From positions 1 to 41,244 of the forward strand of contig JASHRC010000058.1 in NCBI GenBank assembly GCA_030037525.1: a stretch of 41,244 nucleotides of DNA. Direction: 5' to 3'. The translations under genes were made by a program, and so were the position numbers. This document shows positions 1 to 8,334 of the stretch, in pieces; position 1 is the first letter of the stretch, and each line of letters begins with the position of its first letter. The stretch comes from Candidatus Acidiferrales bacterium. GTDB lineage: Bacteria; Acidobacteriota; Terriglobia; Acidiferrales; UBA7541. Under the pieces are notes generated by a model. The model searched no databases, was not told where the DNA came from, and saw only the letters and a program-made list of their open reading frames with translations.

Positions 1-333
1 ATGGGGACGGCATGCGTGGCCGGAGCGAGGGGCGGGGCGGTGCAGAGGACGTGCCCAGGCGGACCGCCGTGAGCAGTGACAGAGGCGTAATCGAGCGCCG
101 CGGTCGCCAGAGCGAGCAGCAGGAAGGGTTGGAGCCGATGTCGGATGGGTGCCCTCAGTCGCGCCAGAAACTGAAAACGTGGCGGCTGCAGATGGGAAGA
201 AGATGAACGGCGCGTTAAATTCCGGAAAAGGGCAGACGCGGGTTGTGCGGGCTATAGCGCGAGCCAAGCGATGAGTTCTTGGCGTAATCGTTGCGCCGGG
301 CACCGGAAACCAGTGTGCGTGGCGGAACAGGGA

Positions 334-630
334 CTAGGGGCCGCGCTTGCCGATGGTGCGAAGCGATTCCGGGCCCTGGGAATCGGATCCCTCGAAGTTG
401 CAGGCATAGCCAAGCTCTTCGGAGGGAACGCAGGGCACGGGACGGGCCCCGAGATTGGGATAGTCCCGAAGCAGCTTGGCATCATAAAAACGAGCGCAGA
501 AGACTGCCGCCTTCAGGCGGCAAAGGAATGCGCCTTCCCTTTCCGGACAAGGAGGCGAGACGCCGAAATTTTCGCCTTTTGTTCGCCACTTGAGATATTC
601 TTTTGGAACTTTTCCTTCTTTAGAGGGAAA
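334..630 (-). pseudogene. Start-less protein-like frame, possible gene remnant
   Basis: Minus-strand frame of 98 sense codons bounded by TAG at both ends, with no ATG, GTG or TTG start. Its composition is more protein-like than its shadows: it contains KEYLKWRTKGENFGVSPP near the beginning, then FYDAKLLRDYPNLG and ends in LRTIGKRGP. No family is recognised. It could be a decayed gene, a C-terminal fragment, or a dispersed intergenic element that happens to be open. The 505-522 palindrome sits inside it. The call rests only on composition, so confidence is low. Confidence 0.3.
505..522. repeat. Short perfect palindrome
   Basis: TGCCGCC (505-511), loop TTCA, GGCGGCA (516-522) forms a perfect 7-bp stem with a 4-base loop. 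There is no T-run on either side, so it is not a classical terminator. It resembles REP-type intergenic palindromes, but only one copy was noticed in this window. Confidence 0.5.
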
Positions 631-828
631 CTATTGCGAGAAGCCCTGGGGGCACGTTTTTTCGATTTCCCATTCAAATTCGAATGCAGGGACCTCGGTT
701 CGACGGAGCGGTGAACCGACACGGAACTGTTACAAGTTCGGCAACAGGCACATCCATCCCGTCAGGCACCTGCTAGCATCTCACTTGTCCGTTACGTACC
801 CAGGCTAAATGTGAGAGGTTTACAAACC

Positions 829-3570
829 ATGCACGTATGGCCTAGTTTTCGAAGCAAATTGGTGTTGTTTTCTGCGTTTTTTTCAATTTCCGCTTTGGCC
901 TTGAGTGCTCAGGGAACCGTGCGGCCGCTCATAACGCAGCCGATCGATGAAACGAAATTGACCGTGCTCCATGGCAACACGCATCCCCTGGCGCGGGCGG
1001 AGTTCGATCGCGGAGCGGTGGCGTCCAATCTCGTCATGGATCATATGCAGCTGGTGCTCAAGCGCAGTCCGGAGCGAGAGGCTGCTCTAGAAAAGCTGAT
1101 GGCCGAACAGACCGACCGCTCCTCGCCCAACTACCACAAATGGCTGACTCCCGAGCAATTTGGCGAGCAGTACGGCGCTAGTGACCAGGACATTCAGACC
1201 ATCACGGCCTGGCTTGGGTCGCATGGCTTCGTCATCGGAAACGCGTCGAAGGGCAAGATGACAATCGATTTCTCGGGCACCGCAGGCCAAGTCCAGCAGG
1301 CCTTTCACACCACGATTCACCGGTATGTCATCAATGAGGAAGAGCATCTGGCGAACGCCCACGATCCCTCGATCCCCACGGCACTCGCTCCGGCGGTCGT
1401 CGGCATCGCCTCGCTTCACAATTTCTTCCCCAAACGACAGAGCATTGCCCGGCCGGCAAAACAGATCCGTCGCCCGCTCTACACATTCCCTACGAGCCCC
1501 CAGTGCAGTGAATCCACTTCTGCTAACAATAACAATCCCTGCTCGTATGGCCTCGCACCCGCCGACTTCGACAAGATCTACAGTGTGCCCTCCGCTCGCA
1601 ACGGAAGTGGCGAAACCATCGCGATCGTGAGCGACAGCGACATCAACGAGAATGACGTGGTCCAATTCCGTTCGGTTTTTGGGCTGCCTGCCGAGAATTT
1701 TCTGCAAGTTGAGACGGATCCGGCCACCGATCCTGGCAACTCCGGACCCGACGGAGACGAGGTCGAGGCTGTACTGGACGTTGAATGGTCGGCAGCCGTG
1801 GCCACCGCTGCGAATATCGACTTGGTGGTCTCCGCGAACACGGCCGTCATGGCCGGTGTCGATATCTCGGCTCAGTACATCGTGAACACCCCACTGCCAC
1901 CCACTGGAACCCTGGCGCCGATCATGAGCGTCAGCTATGGCTTGTGCGAACTGGATCTGGGCACCGCAGGGAATCAGTTCCACAACAGTCTTTGGCAGCA
2001 GGCAGCCTCGGAGGGCATCACCGTTCTGGTTTCGGCAGGAGACAACGGAGGGGCTGGCTGCGACATCCTGGAAATCAACGGGCCTCCTACCCAACCGGCG
2101 GAGTACGGACTGGAAATCAACGGGCTTGCTTCCACGCCCTACAACGTTGCCGTTGGCGGGACCGATTTCAACGATGTCAACAATCCCAGCACTTATTGGA
2201 GCACCAGCAACAACGCCGTAACGGGGCAATCGGTCCTCAGCTACATTCCCGAGATGACCTGGAACGACAGCTGTACGAATTCGGTGATCATCGAGTATTT
2301 CGGCGATGCGAACGCGGCGGCCACTTGCAACGATCCGAAGGTGCTGGAATTCTCCGACGAGTATGACATTGACTTGGTTTCTCCCACGGGTGCCTCGGGC
2401 GGGGTGAGCAGCTGCACCACCAACTCGACAACATCTGCGACCAGCGGCCCTCCCAGCAGTTGCAGCGGCGGTTACCCGAAGCCGGTTTGGCAAACCGGCC
2501 CAGGCGTACCGAACGACAACCTACGTGACATTCCGGACCTCTCTATGTTCTCCGCCGACGGTCTGATCTCCGGCAGCTTCTACATTGACTGCGAAGAGGA
2601 CTTGAATGACCAGGAGGCTGGGAACGACATCGCCTGCAATCTCGCCGCGGAGGATTTCGTCGGGTTGGGCGGAACCTCGGCAGCGGCACAGGTAATGGCC
2701 GGAATCGTGGCCCTGGTTGACCAAAAGGAGGGTCCCCAGGGCAACATCAACCCGACGCTCTATGCACTTGGTTCCGAACAATCCCCCTCGGCCTGTAATT
2801 CCTCTTCGCCCGGCGCCTCCTGCGTGTTCAACAACGTAACGGTGGGAACAATCGAAATGCCCTGCGCCGCGAACTCCGCGAGCAACCCCAATCTCCCGTC
2901 GGGCCAAGAGCCGAATTGCACGGTGGCGGGCAAAGATAGTGTCGGGATACTTACCGGGTATAACGCCGGCGCGGGCTATAGCGTGGCAGCCGGCCTCGGC
3001 TCTGTCAACGTGACGAACTTGACCAACTCCTGGGGGCCGAACTTCTACCTCAGTTCAGCGAATCCGACCGTGACGATTCCAAGCGTCGGCAGCTCCGGTA
3101 ACCTCAGCGTGACCCTAAATGCCGTCAACGGATTTACGGGCAACGTCACTTTGGCCTGCACCGGTTTGTTTGCCGGAGATACCTGCTCGTTCTCTCCCGT
3201 CTCGCCGATTTCACTCACCAACGTGGCCAACAGCGTCCCGGTCACGGTAATGATCCAGACGAGCGCCGCACGGGTCATCCCCGCCGAGCGTCCCTGGGGC
3301 CACGGGCCTTCGCTGCTCGCCGTCAGCTCGATCGTGGCCCTGTTGCTTGGCTGCCTAGGCCTCGCGATCCTCGGCTCGGAGAAGCGCTGGATCAGGACCG
3401 CATTTGCGCTCGCTGCATTTTCGCTCGCAATCGCAGTAGCCGGATGCGGTGGCGGCGGCTCGAGTCCAGCCCCACCACCCAGCGGCCAAACGGGCACGAC
3501 GACCGTGACCCTTACCGGCACCAGCGGCAATGTCACTTCATCGATGACCTTCGTGCTGACGGTCGACTGA
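829..3570 (+). CDS. Secreted S53 (sedolisin/kumamolisin-type) peptidase with pro-domain and C-terminal anchor
   Basis: Acid-type serine-carboxyl protease, 913 residues from ATG 829; an in-frame GTG at 811 is possible, but GAGAGG lies better placed before 829. Residues 1-28 are a signal peptide. Residues about 60-200 are a Pro-kumamolisin activation domain that is cleaved on maturation in this family. The catalytic domain runs about 240-690. It shows the E-x3-D pair (E313, D317) and the nucleophile in GGTSA (S617). The usual Ca-site Asp in the final 'VTGLG'-like segment is replaced (YSVAAGLG). An Ig-like domain (about 745-815), a hydrophobic helix (about 828-850), a second hydrophobic stretch and a Gly/Ser/Pro-rich tail follow. 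Export and extracellular protein degradation are the expected role. The gene stands alone and converges on amrB with a 4-base gap. Confidence 0.9.
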   Translation: MHVWPSFRSKLVLFSAFFSISALALSAQGTVRPLITQPIDETKLTVLHGNTHPLARAEFDRGAVASNLVMDHMQLVLKRSPEREAALEKLMAEQTDRSSPNYHKWLTPEQFGEQYGASDQDIQTITAWLGSHGFVIGNASKGKMTIDFSGTAGQVQQAFHTTIHRYVINEEEHLANAHDPSIPTALAPAVVGIASLHNFFPKRQSIARPAKQIRRPLYTFPTSPQCSESTSANNNNPCSYGLAPADFDKIYSVPSARNGSGETIAIVSDSDINENDVVQFRSVFGLPAENFLQVETDPATDPGNSGPDGDEVEAVLDVEWSAAVATAANIDLVVSANTAVMAGVDISAQYIVNTPLPPTGTLAPIMSVSYGLCELDLGTAGNQFHNSLWQQAASEGITVLVSAGDNGGAGCDILEINGPPTQPAEYGLEINGLASTPYNVAVGGTDFNDVNNPSTYWSTSNNAVTGQSVLSYIPEMTWNDSCTNSVIIEYFGDANAAATCNDPKVLEFSDEYDIDLVSPTGASGGVSSCTTNSTTSATSGPPSSCSGGYPKPVWQTGPGVPNDNLRDIPDLSMFSADGLISGSFYIDCEEDLNDQEAGNDIACNLAAEDFVGLGGTSAAAQVMAGIVALVDQKEGPQGNINPTLYALGSEQSPSACNSSSPGASCVFNNVTVGTIEMPCAANSASNPNLPSGQEPNCTVAGKDSVGILTGYNAGAGYSVAAGLGSVNVTNLTNSWGPNFYLSSANPTVTIPSVGSSGNLSVTLNAVNGFTGNVTLACTGLFAGDTCSFSPVSPISLTNVANSVPVTVMIQTSAARVIPAERPWGHGPSLLAVSSIVALLLGCLGLAILGSEKRWIRTAFALAAFSLAIAVAGCGGGGSSPAPPPSGQTGTTTVTLTGTSGNVTSSMTFVLTVD

Positions 3571-3574
3571 TGGA

Positions 3575-4378
3575 TCAGGGGATAACGATTCCGGCGTAGC
3601 CGACTACCCGGTCAAGCTCGCCGTTCACATCTCCGGAAGTCGCGTAGCGAACCAGGGTCGCTTCGGTTGCACCCAACTCGCGTGCGGCGACGAGCATGGC
3701 CACCGTCGCCGCATAGCCGCACATCGTGATCCCCTCGTTGCGCACCGTATCGTAGAGTCCGCGTGGATCAAGTGCGAGGACCCTCGCAATCGCCCGCTCG
3801 TCCTTCATGCGGGTAATTCGATCGCTCTCATAATGGTTCATGTCGGAGCTGGCGACGACCAGTACAGGGGCCTTCTGCGCTTTGACCACTTGCGCAACCG
3901 CGTGACCCAAATCCTCCATCGCTCGATAGCGGTCCGTACCCAGGACGACCGGCACGAATCGCGAACCGGCCCGCAGCGTTTGCAAGAAGGGGATCTGTAC
4001 TTCCAGTGAATGCTCGCGCGCGTGTGCAACCGGATCGGTTCGGAGAAGCGGACAAGCGCGTGAGAGTTCCCGAGCCAAAGCCGAATCGATCGGTGCCTCG
4101 CCAAACGGAGTCGAGAAAGCTCCCTCGGTAAGAATGGCCATCGGCTGGCCCTGCGGAAAATGCCGTGGCCCCAGCAGTATCGATCGCTCAGGAATCTCAA
4201 TCGAAGAGTAGACGGCGCCCGCCACATGCCCGGAATAGATGTAGCCCGCATGAGGAACCACGCAAGCCCGCACGCGCCGTTTCTTCTGGCTTGCCGCGCA
4301 GAACAGCTCGATTTCGCGGGCGAGCTCCCGCGGATCGGAGGGGTAGAAGAGTCCGGCAACAGCAGGTGGGCGAACCAT
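3575..4378 (-). CDS. amrB: AmmeMemoRadiSam system protein B (MEMO1 family)
   Basis: 267-residue MEMO-like protein, normal length for the family. It is structurally related to class III extradiol dioxygenases, but its biochemical role in bacteria is not established. Conserved segments are visible: VPHAGYIYSG (H43), GPRH (H73), EHSLEVQ (E122-H123) and ASSDMNHYESD near residue 180. The usual partners, AmrA (AMMECR1) and the radical SAM protein, are not within the window, so it is an orphan here. ATG 4378 is taken because the family-typical N-terminus RPPAVAGLFYP follows directly. The function of the wider system is unknown. Confidence 0.9.
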   Translation of the reverse strand: MVRPPAVAGLFYPSDPRELAREIELFCAASQKKRRVRACVVPHAGYIYSGHVAGAVYSSIEIPERSILLGPRHFPQGQPMAILTEGAFSTPFGEAPIDSALARELSRACPLLRTDPVAHAREHSLEVQIPFLQTLRAGSRFVPVVLGTDRYRAMEDLGHAVAQVVKAQKAPVLVVASSDMNHYESDRITRMKDERAIARVLALDPRGLYDTVRNEGITMCGYAATVAMLVAARELGATEATLVRYATSGDVNGELDRVVGYAGIVIP

Positions 4379-4494
4379 CGCCAGAGTTGTACCACAAAGG
4401 GGACGAAAAGGGCCTGCCCTCCACCCTCTCGCAGCTGCCCGCAGCGTTCGTCCGGGGGAAAGCCCGGAGGAAAAAGAATGAGATGGGGTGTTTG

Positions 4495-5019
4495 TTAGAA
4501 GCGGAGCACAACGCCCGTTGAGACGCGAACGTTGTTCTGCCGGTCGTTTACGTGGTCGTCGAGTTCCGACAGCAGGTAGTCGGCCTCGACCAAGCGAACC
4601 CCAAGGTGGTTCGTTACGTTCCAGTCAAGACCACCGCCGAGCGCCGTCGCAAAGGCACTCTCGGAGCCGAAGCTGCTGCCCGCCGACGCATGGACTTCCC
4701 CAAATAGCGCCTGCGTGAAGGGCGTAAACCTTCCGACCCGGTACGCAATCTTGGGACCGAACAGGTAGCTGTACGCCGTTCCATTGAAGCCGCCCGTTCC
4801 GCTCGTGTAGCCGCCGAAATCAGCTACCAGTCCCAGCCAGCTGCGCGGATTGAAGGAAACCGATGCGCTACCGCCATTAGCGCCGGCCGTAAAATTGGTG
4901 CCGCTCACACTCACATGCAAGTAGGAATACCCGCCGAACACCTCCACGGTCTGCGCCGAAGCTCTGCCCGCGAACAACAACAGGACCCCACACAACCATG
5001 CCCACCTATAGCGCCTCAT
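4495..5019 (-). CDS. Small outer-membrane beta-barrel protein
   Basis: 174 residues from ATG 5019. This start is preferred over an upstream in-frame one because AGGAGA lies 6 bases before it and a signal peptide (MRRYRWAWLCGVLLLFAG..ASA) follows immediately. The mature part has alternating hydrophobic/polar strands rich in Gly, Tyr and Phe, and ends VRVSTGVVLRF with a terminal Phe. That is typical of OmpA/OmpX-like 8-strand barrels common in acidobacteria. No peptidoglycan-binding OmpA domain is present. It is transcribed from the promoter at 5165-5194 after a leader of about 140 bases. The precise role (adhesion, structural) cannot be told. Confidence 0.8.
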   Translation of the reverse strand: MRRYRWAWLCGVLLLFAGRASAQTVEVFGGYSYLHVSVSGTNFTAGANGGSASVSFNPRSWLGLVADFGGYTSGTGGFNGTAYSYLFGPKIAYRVGRFTPFTQALFGEVHASAGSSFGSESAFATALGGGLDWNVTNHLGVRLVEADYLLSELDDHVNDRQNNVRVSTGVVLRF

Positions 5020-5164
5020 TTGGTTCTCCTGATTGATCCGGTTCGTAGAGTCCGAAACGAGTTGGCCATGACGCCGAGAGCTACCTTCCCTCACCCGTGA
5101 CCGAGCCTTTTCTTAGCACGCGGCCTCGGGCGGGGGCAAGAGGTTTTGCCCGAGTTTTGCCCCT

Positions 5165-5194
5165 CTTATAAACATTTAACCTCTTGTTTGTAAA
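5165..5194 (-). promoter_or_regulatory. Sigma70-type promoter for the outer-membrane barrel gene
   Basis: On the minus strand TTTACA (5189-5194), an 18-base spacer and TATAAG (5165-5170) give one mismatch to each consensus hexamer. The predicted start near 5158 leaves a leader of about 140 bases before ATG 5019. The surrounding DNA is distinctly AT-rich. Confidence 0.6.
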
Positions 5195-5204
5195 AGACTT
5201 ACAA
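5188..5204. promoter_or_regulatory. Inverted repeat overlapping the -35 element
   Basis: TTGTAA (5188-5193), 5-base spacer, TTACAA (5199-5204) is a perfect 6-5-6 inverted repeat overlapping the -35 hexamer of the barrel gene. The position would suit a repressor operator. This is inference from symmetry and position only. Confidence 0.35.
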
Positions 5205-5257
5205 GGACGCCCGGTAGGCACGATCGGTGAGGAATTTTCGTTCGCGAATCTTTCGCC

Positions 5258-8203
5258 TCAGGCTGCGGCGCCGTGGCACTTTTTATACTTCTTGCCTGAC
5301 CCGCAGGGGCAGGGGTCGTTCCTTCCGACCTTCGCTCCTGAACGCACGGGCTTGGGCGCTTCGGCCTGTGCCGGGCCCGCCTGAAACTGCAGATTCCGGG
5401 CCTGCCGCTGCTGCCGTTGTTCGATCTGCTTGGCCTCTTCCTGCGGTCGGGCGGGTTGCATGAGGAAGAGGAATCGCACCGCCTCGGTGTCGATGCGGTT
5501 CATCAGGTCGTCAAACAGCGTGAAGGCCTCTTTTTTGAACTCCACCAGGGGATCTTTCTGGCCGTAGCCGCGGAGTCCGATACCCTCTTTCAGGTGGTCG
5601 AGGGTGAGCAGGTGGTCCTTCCACTGTGCGTCGACGATATCGAGGAGAATGTGCCGTTCGAGCCAGCGCAGGGTGGAGGCAGTGAAAAGCGTTTCCTTGG
5701 CCTGATACCGCTCCTGGATTTTCTGGTGCAGGGCCGCCGCGAGCTCGTCATGACTGAGTTCGGCAACGTCGATTCCCGCCGTCTTCAGATCGATGCCGAA
5801 CTGGTTCAGCACCTCGTTGGCGAACTGCGTTATGTTCCATTGGTCGGGGTGCTGGTCGCGCGGGCAGTACATTTCCAGAAGCTCATCGGCGATCGCCCCG
5901 GCGCGCTCGAGCACGAATTCTTTTTGGTCGCGTCCCTCCAGAAACGACCGCCGCAGCGAATAGATGGTCTCCCGCTGCTTGTTCATCACGTCGTCATATT
6001 CGAGCAGGTGTTTTCGCGCTTCGAAGTTTTGCGCTTCGACGCTTTTCTGGGCGTGCTCGATTCGCTTGCTGATCATGCGCGACTCGATGGGAATGCCTTC
6101 CTTCATGCCCAGGACGTACATCAGTCCCTTGACGCGCTCGCCGCCGAAAATCCTCAGCAGATCGTCTTCCAGCGAAAGGAAGAAGCGGGAGGATCCCGGA
6201 TCGCCCTGGCGTCCTGCCCGCCCGCGCAGCTGGTTGTCGATGCGACGGGCTTCGTGCCGCTCGGTGCCCAGAATATGCAATCCGCCGAGCGCCACCACTT
6301 CGTCATGTTCGGCCCGGCACTGTTCGGCGAACTGATCAAAGATGGGCTTCCACTGGTCGAGCGGAACTTGAAAAATTTTGCCTTCCTGCTGAAACAGGAC
6401 CATCGCTGCGCCATCGCTGCCGCCTGTCCCGTTCGAACCCGGTTCGGCGGCAGCCGCCGCAGCACCGACCGACTGTGGCGCCGGTTGAGCCGTTTCGGCC
6501 TGCTGGGGCGTCTCCGATCCAGATCGCGCGCCGATCACCGAACCTGCCGGCGCGTACGGCATGGCCAGCTTGTTTTTCAGGCAGTATTCGCGCGTCATGG
6601 CTTCGGGATTTCCGCCCAGCAGAATGTCGGTTCCGCGGCCAGCCATATTGGTCGAGACGGTGACCGCGCCCCTGCGTCCCGCCTGCGCGATGATTTTCGC
6701 CTCACGCTCGTGCTGCTTCGCGTTCAACACCTGGTGCGGAATGCCGGCTTTCCTCAGCAGCTCTGCGATTTTTTCCGACTTCTCGATCGAGATGCTGCCG
6801 ACCAGCACGGGCTGTCCTCTCTCGTGGTACTGTCGCAGCCCGCCCGCGTAGGTGCCGTCCTCCTGCAGGATGCCGTTGACGGCGGCTTGGAATTTTTCAG
6901 CTTCTGTCCGGTACACGACGTCGGAAGATTCCAAGCGGATCAGCGGCTTATTGGTCGGAATCGCGACCACTTCGAGTTTGTAAATCTTCTCGAATTCCGG
7001 CGCTTCGGTTTCCGCGGTACCGGTCATGCCCGACAGTTTCTTGTACATGCGGAAATAGTTTTGGAACGTGACGGTAGCGAGCGTCTGATTTTCGCGCTCG
7101 ATCTTCACGCTCTCTTTGGCTTCCACAGCCTGGTGCAATCCATCCGACCAGCGCCGCCCGGGCATCTGCCGGCCGGTAAATTCGTCGACAATCACCACCT
7201 CGCCGTCTTTCACCACGTAGTCGACGTCGCGCTCAAACAGCGTATGCGCGCGGAGCCCCTGATAGACGTGGTGAATGATTTCCATGTTGGAGGGATCGTA
7301 GAGATTGCCAAGACTGAGCAGCCGTTCGGCTTTCGAGACGCCTTCTTCGGTCAGCGTTGCCGTGCGCAGCTTCTCGTCAATCGTGTAATCGATCTCCCGA
7401 ATCAGCTTGGGGATGATTTTGTCGATTTTGTAGTACTTGTCAGTCGATTCTTCGGCGGGGCCGGAAATAATCAGCGGCGTGCGCGCCTCGTCGATCAAAA
7501 TCGAGTCCACCTCATCGACGATGGCGAAGTGATGCCCGCGCTGCACGCACTGCGCCAGATCGTATTTCATGTTGTCGCGCAGATAGTCGAACCCGAACTC
7601 GTTGTTTGTCCCGTAGGTGACATCGGCCGCGTAAGCCGCCCGGCGCTGGGCATCATCCAGATCGTGAACAATCACGCCGACGCTCAGGCCCAGCAGCCGG
7701 TAAATCGGGGACATCCACTCCGCGTCGCGCCGCGCCAGGTAATCGTTTACCGTGACGATGTGCACGCCCTTGCCGGCCAGCGCGTTCAAATAGGCCGGCA
7801 GCGTGGCCACCAGCGTTTTCCCTTCGCCCGTCTTCATCTCGGCAATTTTGCCTTCGTGCAGGACCACGCCGCCGATCAGCTGCACGTCGAAATGACGCAT
7901 GCCGATCGTGCGCCGACCCGCTTCGCGCGCCAGCGCAAAGGCTTGCGGCAACATCAGCTGGAGCGCTTCGGCGAGCTTTCGCTTGTAGTCGGGATCTTCG
8001 CGGTCGAGATCCTGGACGCGTTCGTTGACTTCCGCCTTGAGCCGAGACGTGTAAGCGGCAAAATCCGCCTCGGAAAGCTTTTCCATCTCCGGCTCGAGCG
8101 CATTGATGGCCGCCACGGTCGGCTGGATGCGCTTTACGTCGCGCTCGTGCTTGGTGCCAATAAAGCGCGCGACAACGCTGTCGATGACCTTTTCAACGTT
8201 CAT
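5258..8203 (-). CDS. secA: Preprotein translocase ATPase SecA
   Basis: 981-residue motor ATPase that drives post-translational export through SecYEG. N-terminal DEAD-like domain: GEGKT Walker A near residue 107 and [14 protein letters not shown] (Walker B). The second motor domain shows [16 protein letters not shown] and [20 protein letters not shown]. The scaffold and wing domains follow. The C-terminus is a SecB/zinc-binding tail, [16 protein letters not shown], with a CxC...CH cluster. An Ala/Gly/Gln-rich insertion of about 50 residues (around 550-600) interrupts the second nucleotide-binding region. ATG 8203 begins the usual N-terminal helix. secA is divergent from the CDF transporter gene. 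A 999-codon frame lies open on the opposite strand but is a codon-bias shadow. Confidence 0.97.
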   Translation of the reverse strand: MNVEKVIDSVVARFIGTKHERDVKRIQPTVAAINALEPEMEKLSEADFAAYTSRLKAEVNERVQDLDREDPDYKRKLAEALQLMLPQAFALAREAGRRTIGMRHFDVQLIGGVVLHEGKIAEMKTGEGKTLVATLPAYLNALAGKGVHIVTVNDYLARRDAEWMSPIYRLLGLSVGVIVHDLDDAQRRAAYAADVTYGTNNEFGFDYLRDNMKYDLAQCVQRGHHFAIVDEVDSILIDEARTPLIISGPAEESTDKYYKIDKIIPKLIREIDYTIDEKLRTATLTEEGVSKAERLLSLGNLYDPSNMEIIHHVYQGLRAHTLFERDVDYVVKDGEVVIVDEFTGRQMPGRRWSDGLHQAVEAKESVKIERENQTLATVTFQNYFRMYKKLSGMTGTAETEAPEFEKIYKLEVVAIPTNKPLIRLESSDVVYRTEAEKFQAAVNGILQEDGTYAGGLRQYHERGQPVLVGSISIEKSEKIAELLRKAGIPHQVLNAKQHEREAKIIAQAGRRGAVTVSTNMAGRGTDILLGGNPEAMTREYCLKNKLAMPYAPAGSVIGARSGSETPQQAETAQPAPQSVGAAAAAAEPGSNGTGGSDGAAMVLFQQEGKIFQVPLDQWKPIFDQFAEQCRAEHDEVVALGGLHILGTERHEARRIDNQLRGRAGRQGDPGSSRFFLSLEDDLLRIFGGERVKGLMYVLGMKEGIPIESRMISKRIEHAQKSVEAQNFEARKHLLEYDDVMNKQRETIYSLRRSFLEGRDQKEFVLERAGAIADELLEMYCPRDQHPDQWNITQFANEVLNQFGIDLKTAGIDVAELSHDELAAALHQKIQERYQAKETLFTASTLRWLERHILLDIVDAQWKDHLLTLDHLKEGIGLRGYGQKDPLVEFKKEAFTLFDDLMNRIDTEAVRFLFLMQPARPQEEAKQIEQRQQRQARNLQFQAGPAQAEAPKPVRSGAKVGRNDPCPCGSGKKYKKCHGAAA

Positions 8204-8248
8204 CTGATATCGCTGCCTGGGTCGTCGGACCGATTCCCATCATTCCTC

Positions 8249-8278
8249 ATTGTAGCCGTCCGGTCGCGCGCGCGCAAA
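8249..8278 (-). promoter_or_regulatory. Possible secA promoter
   Basis: Minus-strand TACAAT (8249-8254) is a good -10. The best -35 at 18 bases is TTTGCG (8273-8278), a poor match, and the spacer is an alternating GC run. The predicted leader is about 40 bases to ATG 8203. Confidence 0.4.
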
Positions 8279-8322
8279 GGCGTGCGAAAATTCCACCTCC
8301 GCGCCGCCGGGCCGAAAGAACG

Positions 8323-8328
8323 TATAAT
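8323..8328 (+). promoter_or_regulatory. Consensus -10 box immediately before the CDF gene
   Basis: TATAAT at 8323-8328 matches the consensus perfectly. Transcription would begin at about 8334-8336, on the GTG start at 8335, so the transcript is probably leaderless. No good -35 is visible 16-18 bases upstream (GC-rich). Confidence 0.5.
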
Positions 8329-8334
8329 CCGCCC

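Larger units (their letters stand above)
1..828. other. Leading region without an intact gene
   Basis: No open frame here has both a credible start and a recognisable product. Positions 253 to 1 are open on the minus strand without any ATG, GTG or TTG start and end in a hydrophobic stretch. Positions 630 to 334 hold a separate start-less minus-strand frame listed on its own. A short palindrome lies at 505-522. The last 100 bases presumably carry the promoter of the S53 peptidase, but no convincing -35/-10 pair stands out. Confidence 0.5.

Noticed and set aside
690-720. GGTTC...GAACC motif resembling a tRNA T-arm
   Set aside because: No acceptor stem, anticodon arm or D-arm can be built around it.
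1087-2493. 468-codon minus-strand frame inside the S53 peptidase gene
   Set aside because: Antisense shadow of a gene with clear catalytic motifs; no domain of its own.
8264-8275. Alternating GC run as a possible repeat element
   Set aside because: Only about 12 bases long and within normal fluctuation for a GC-rich spacer.
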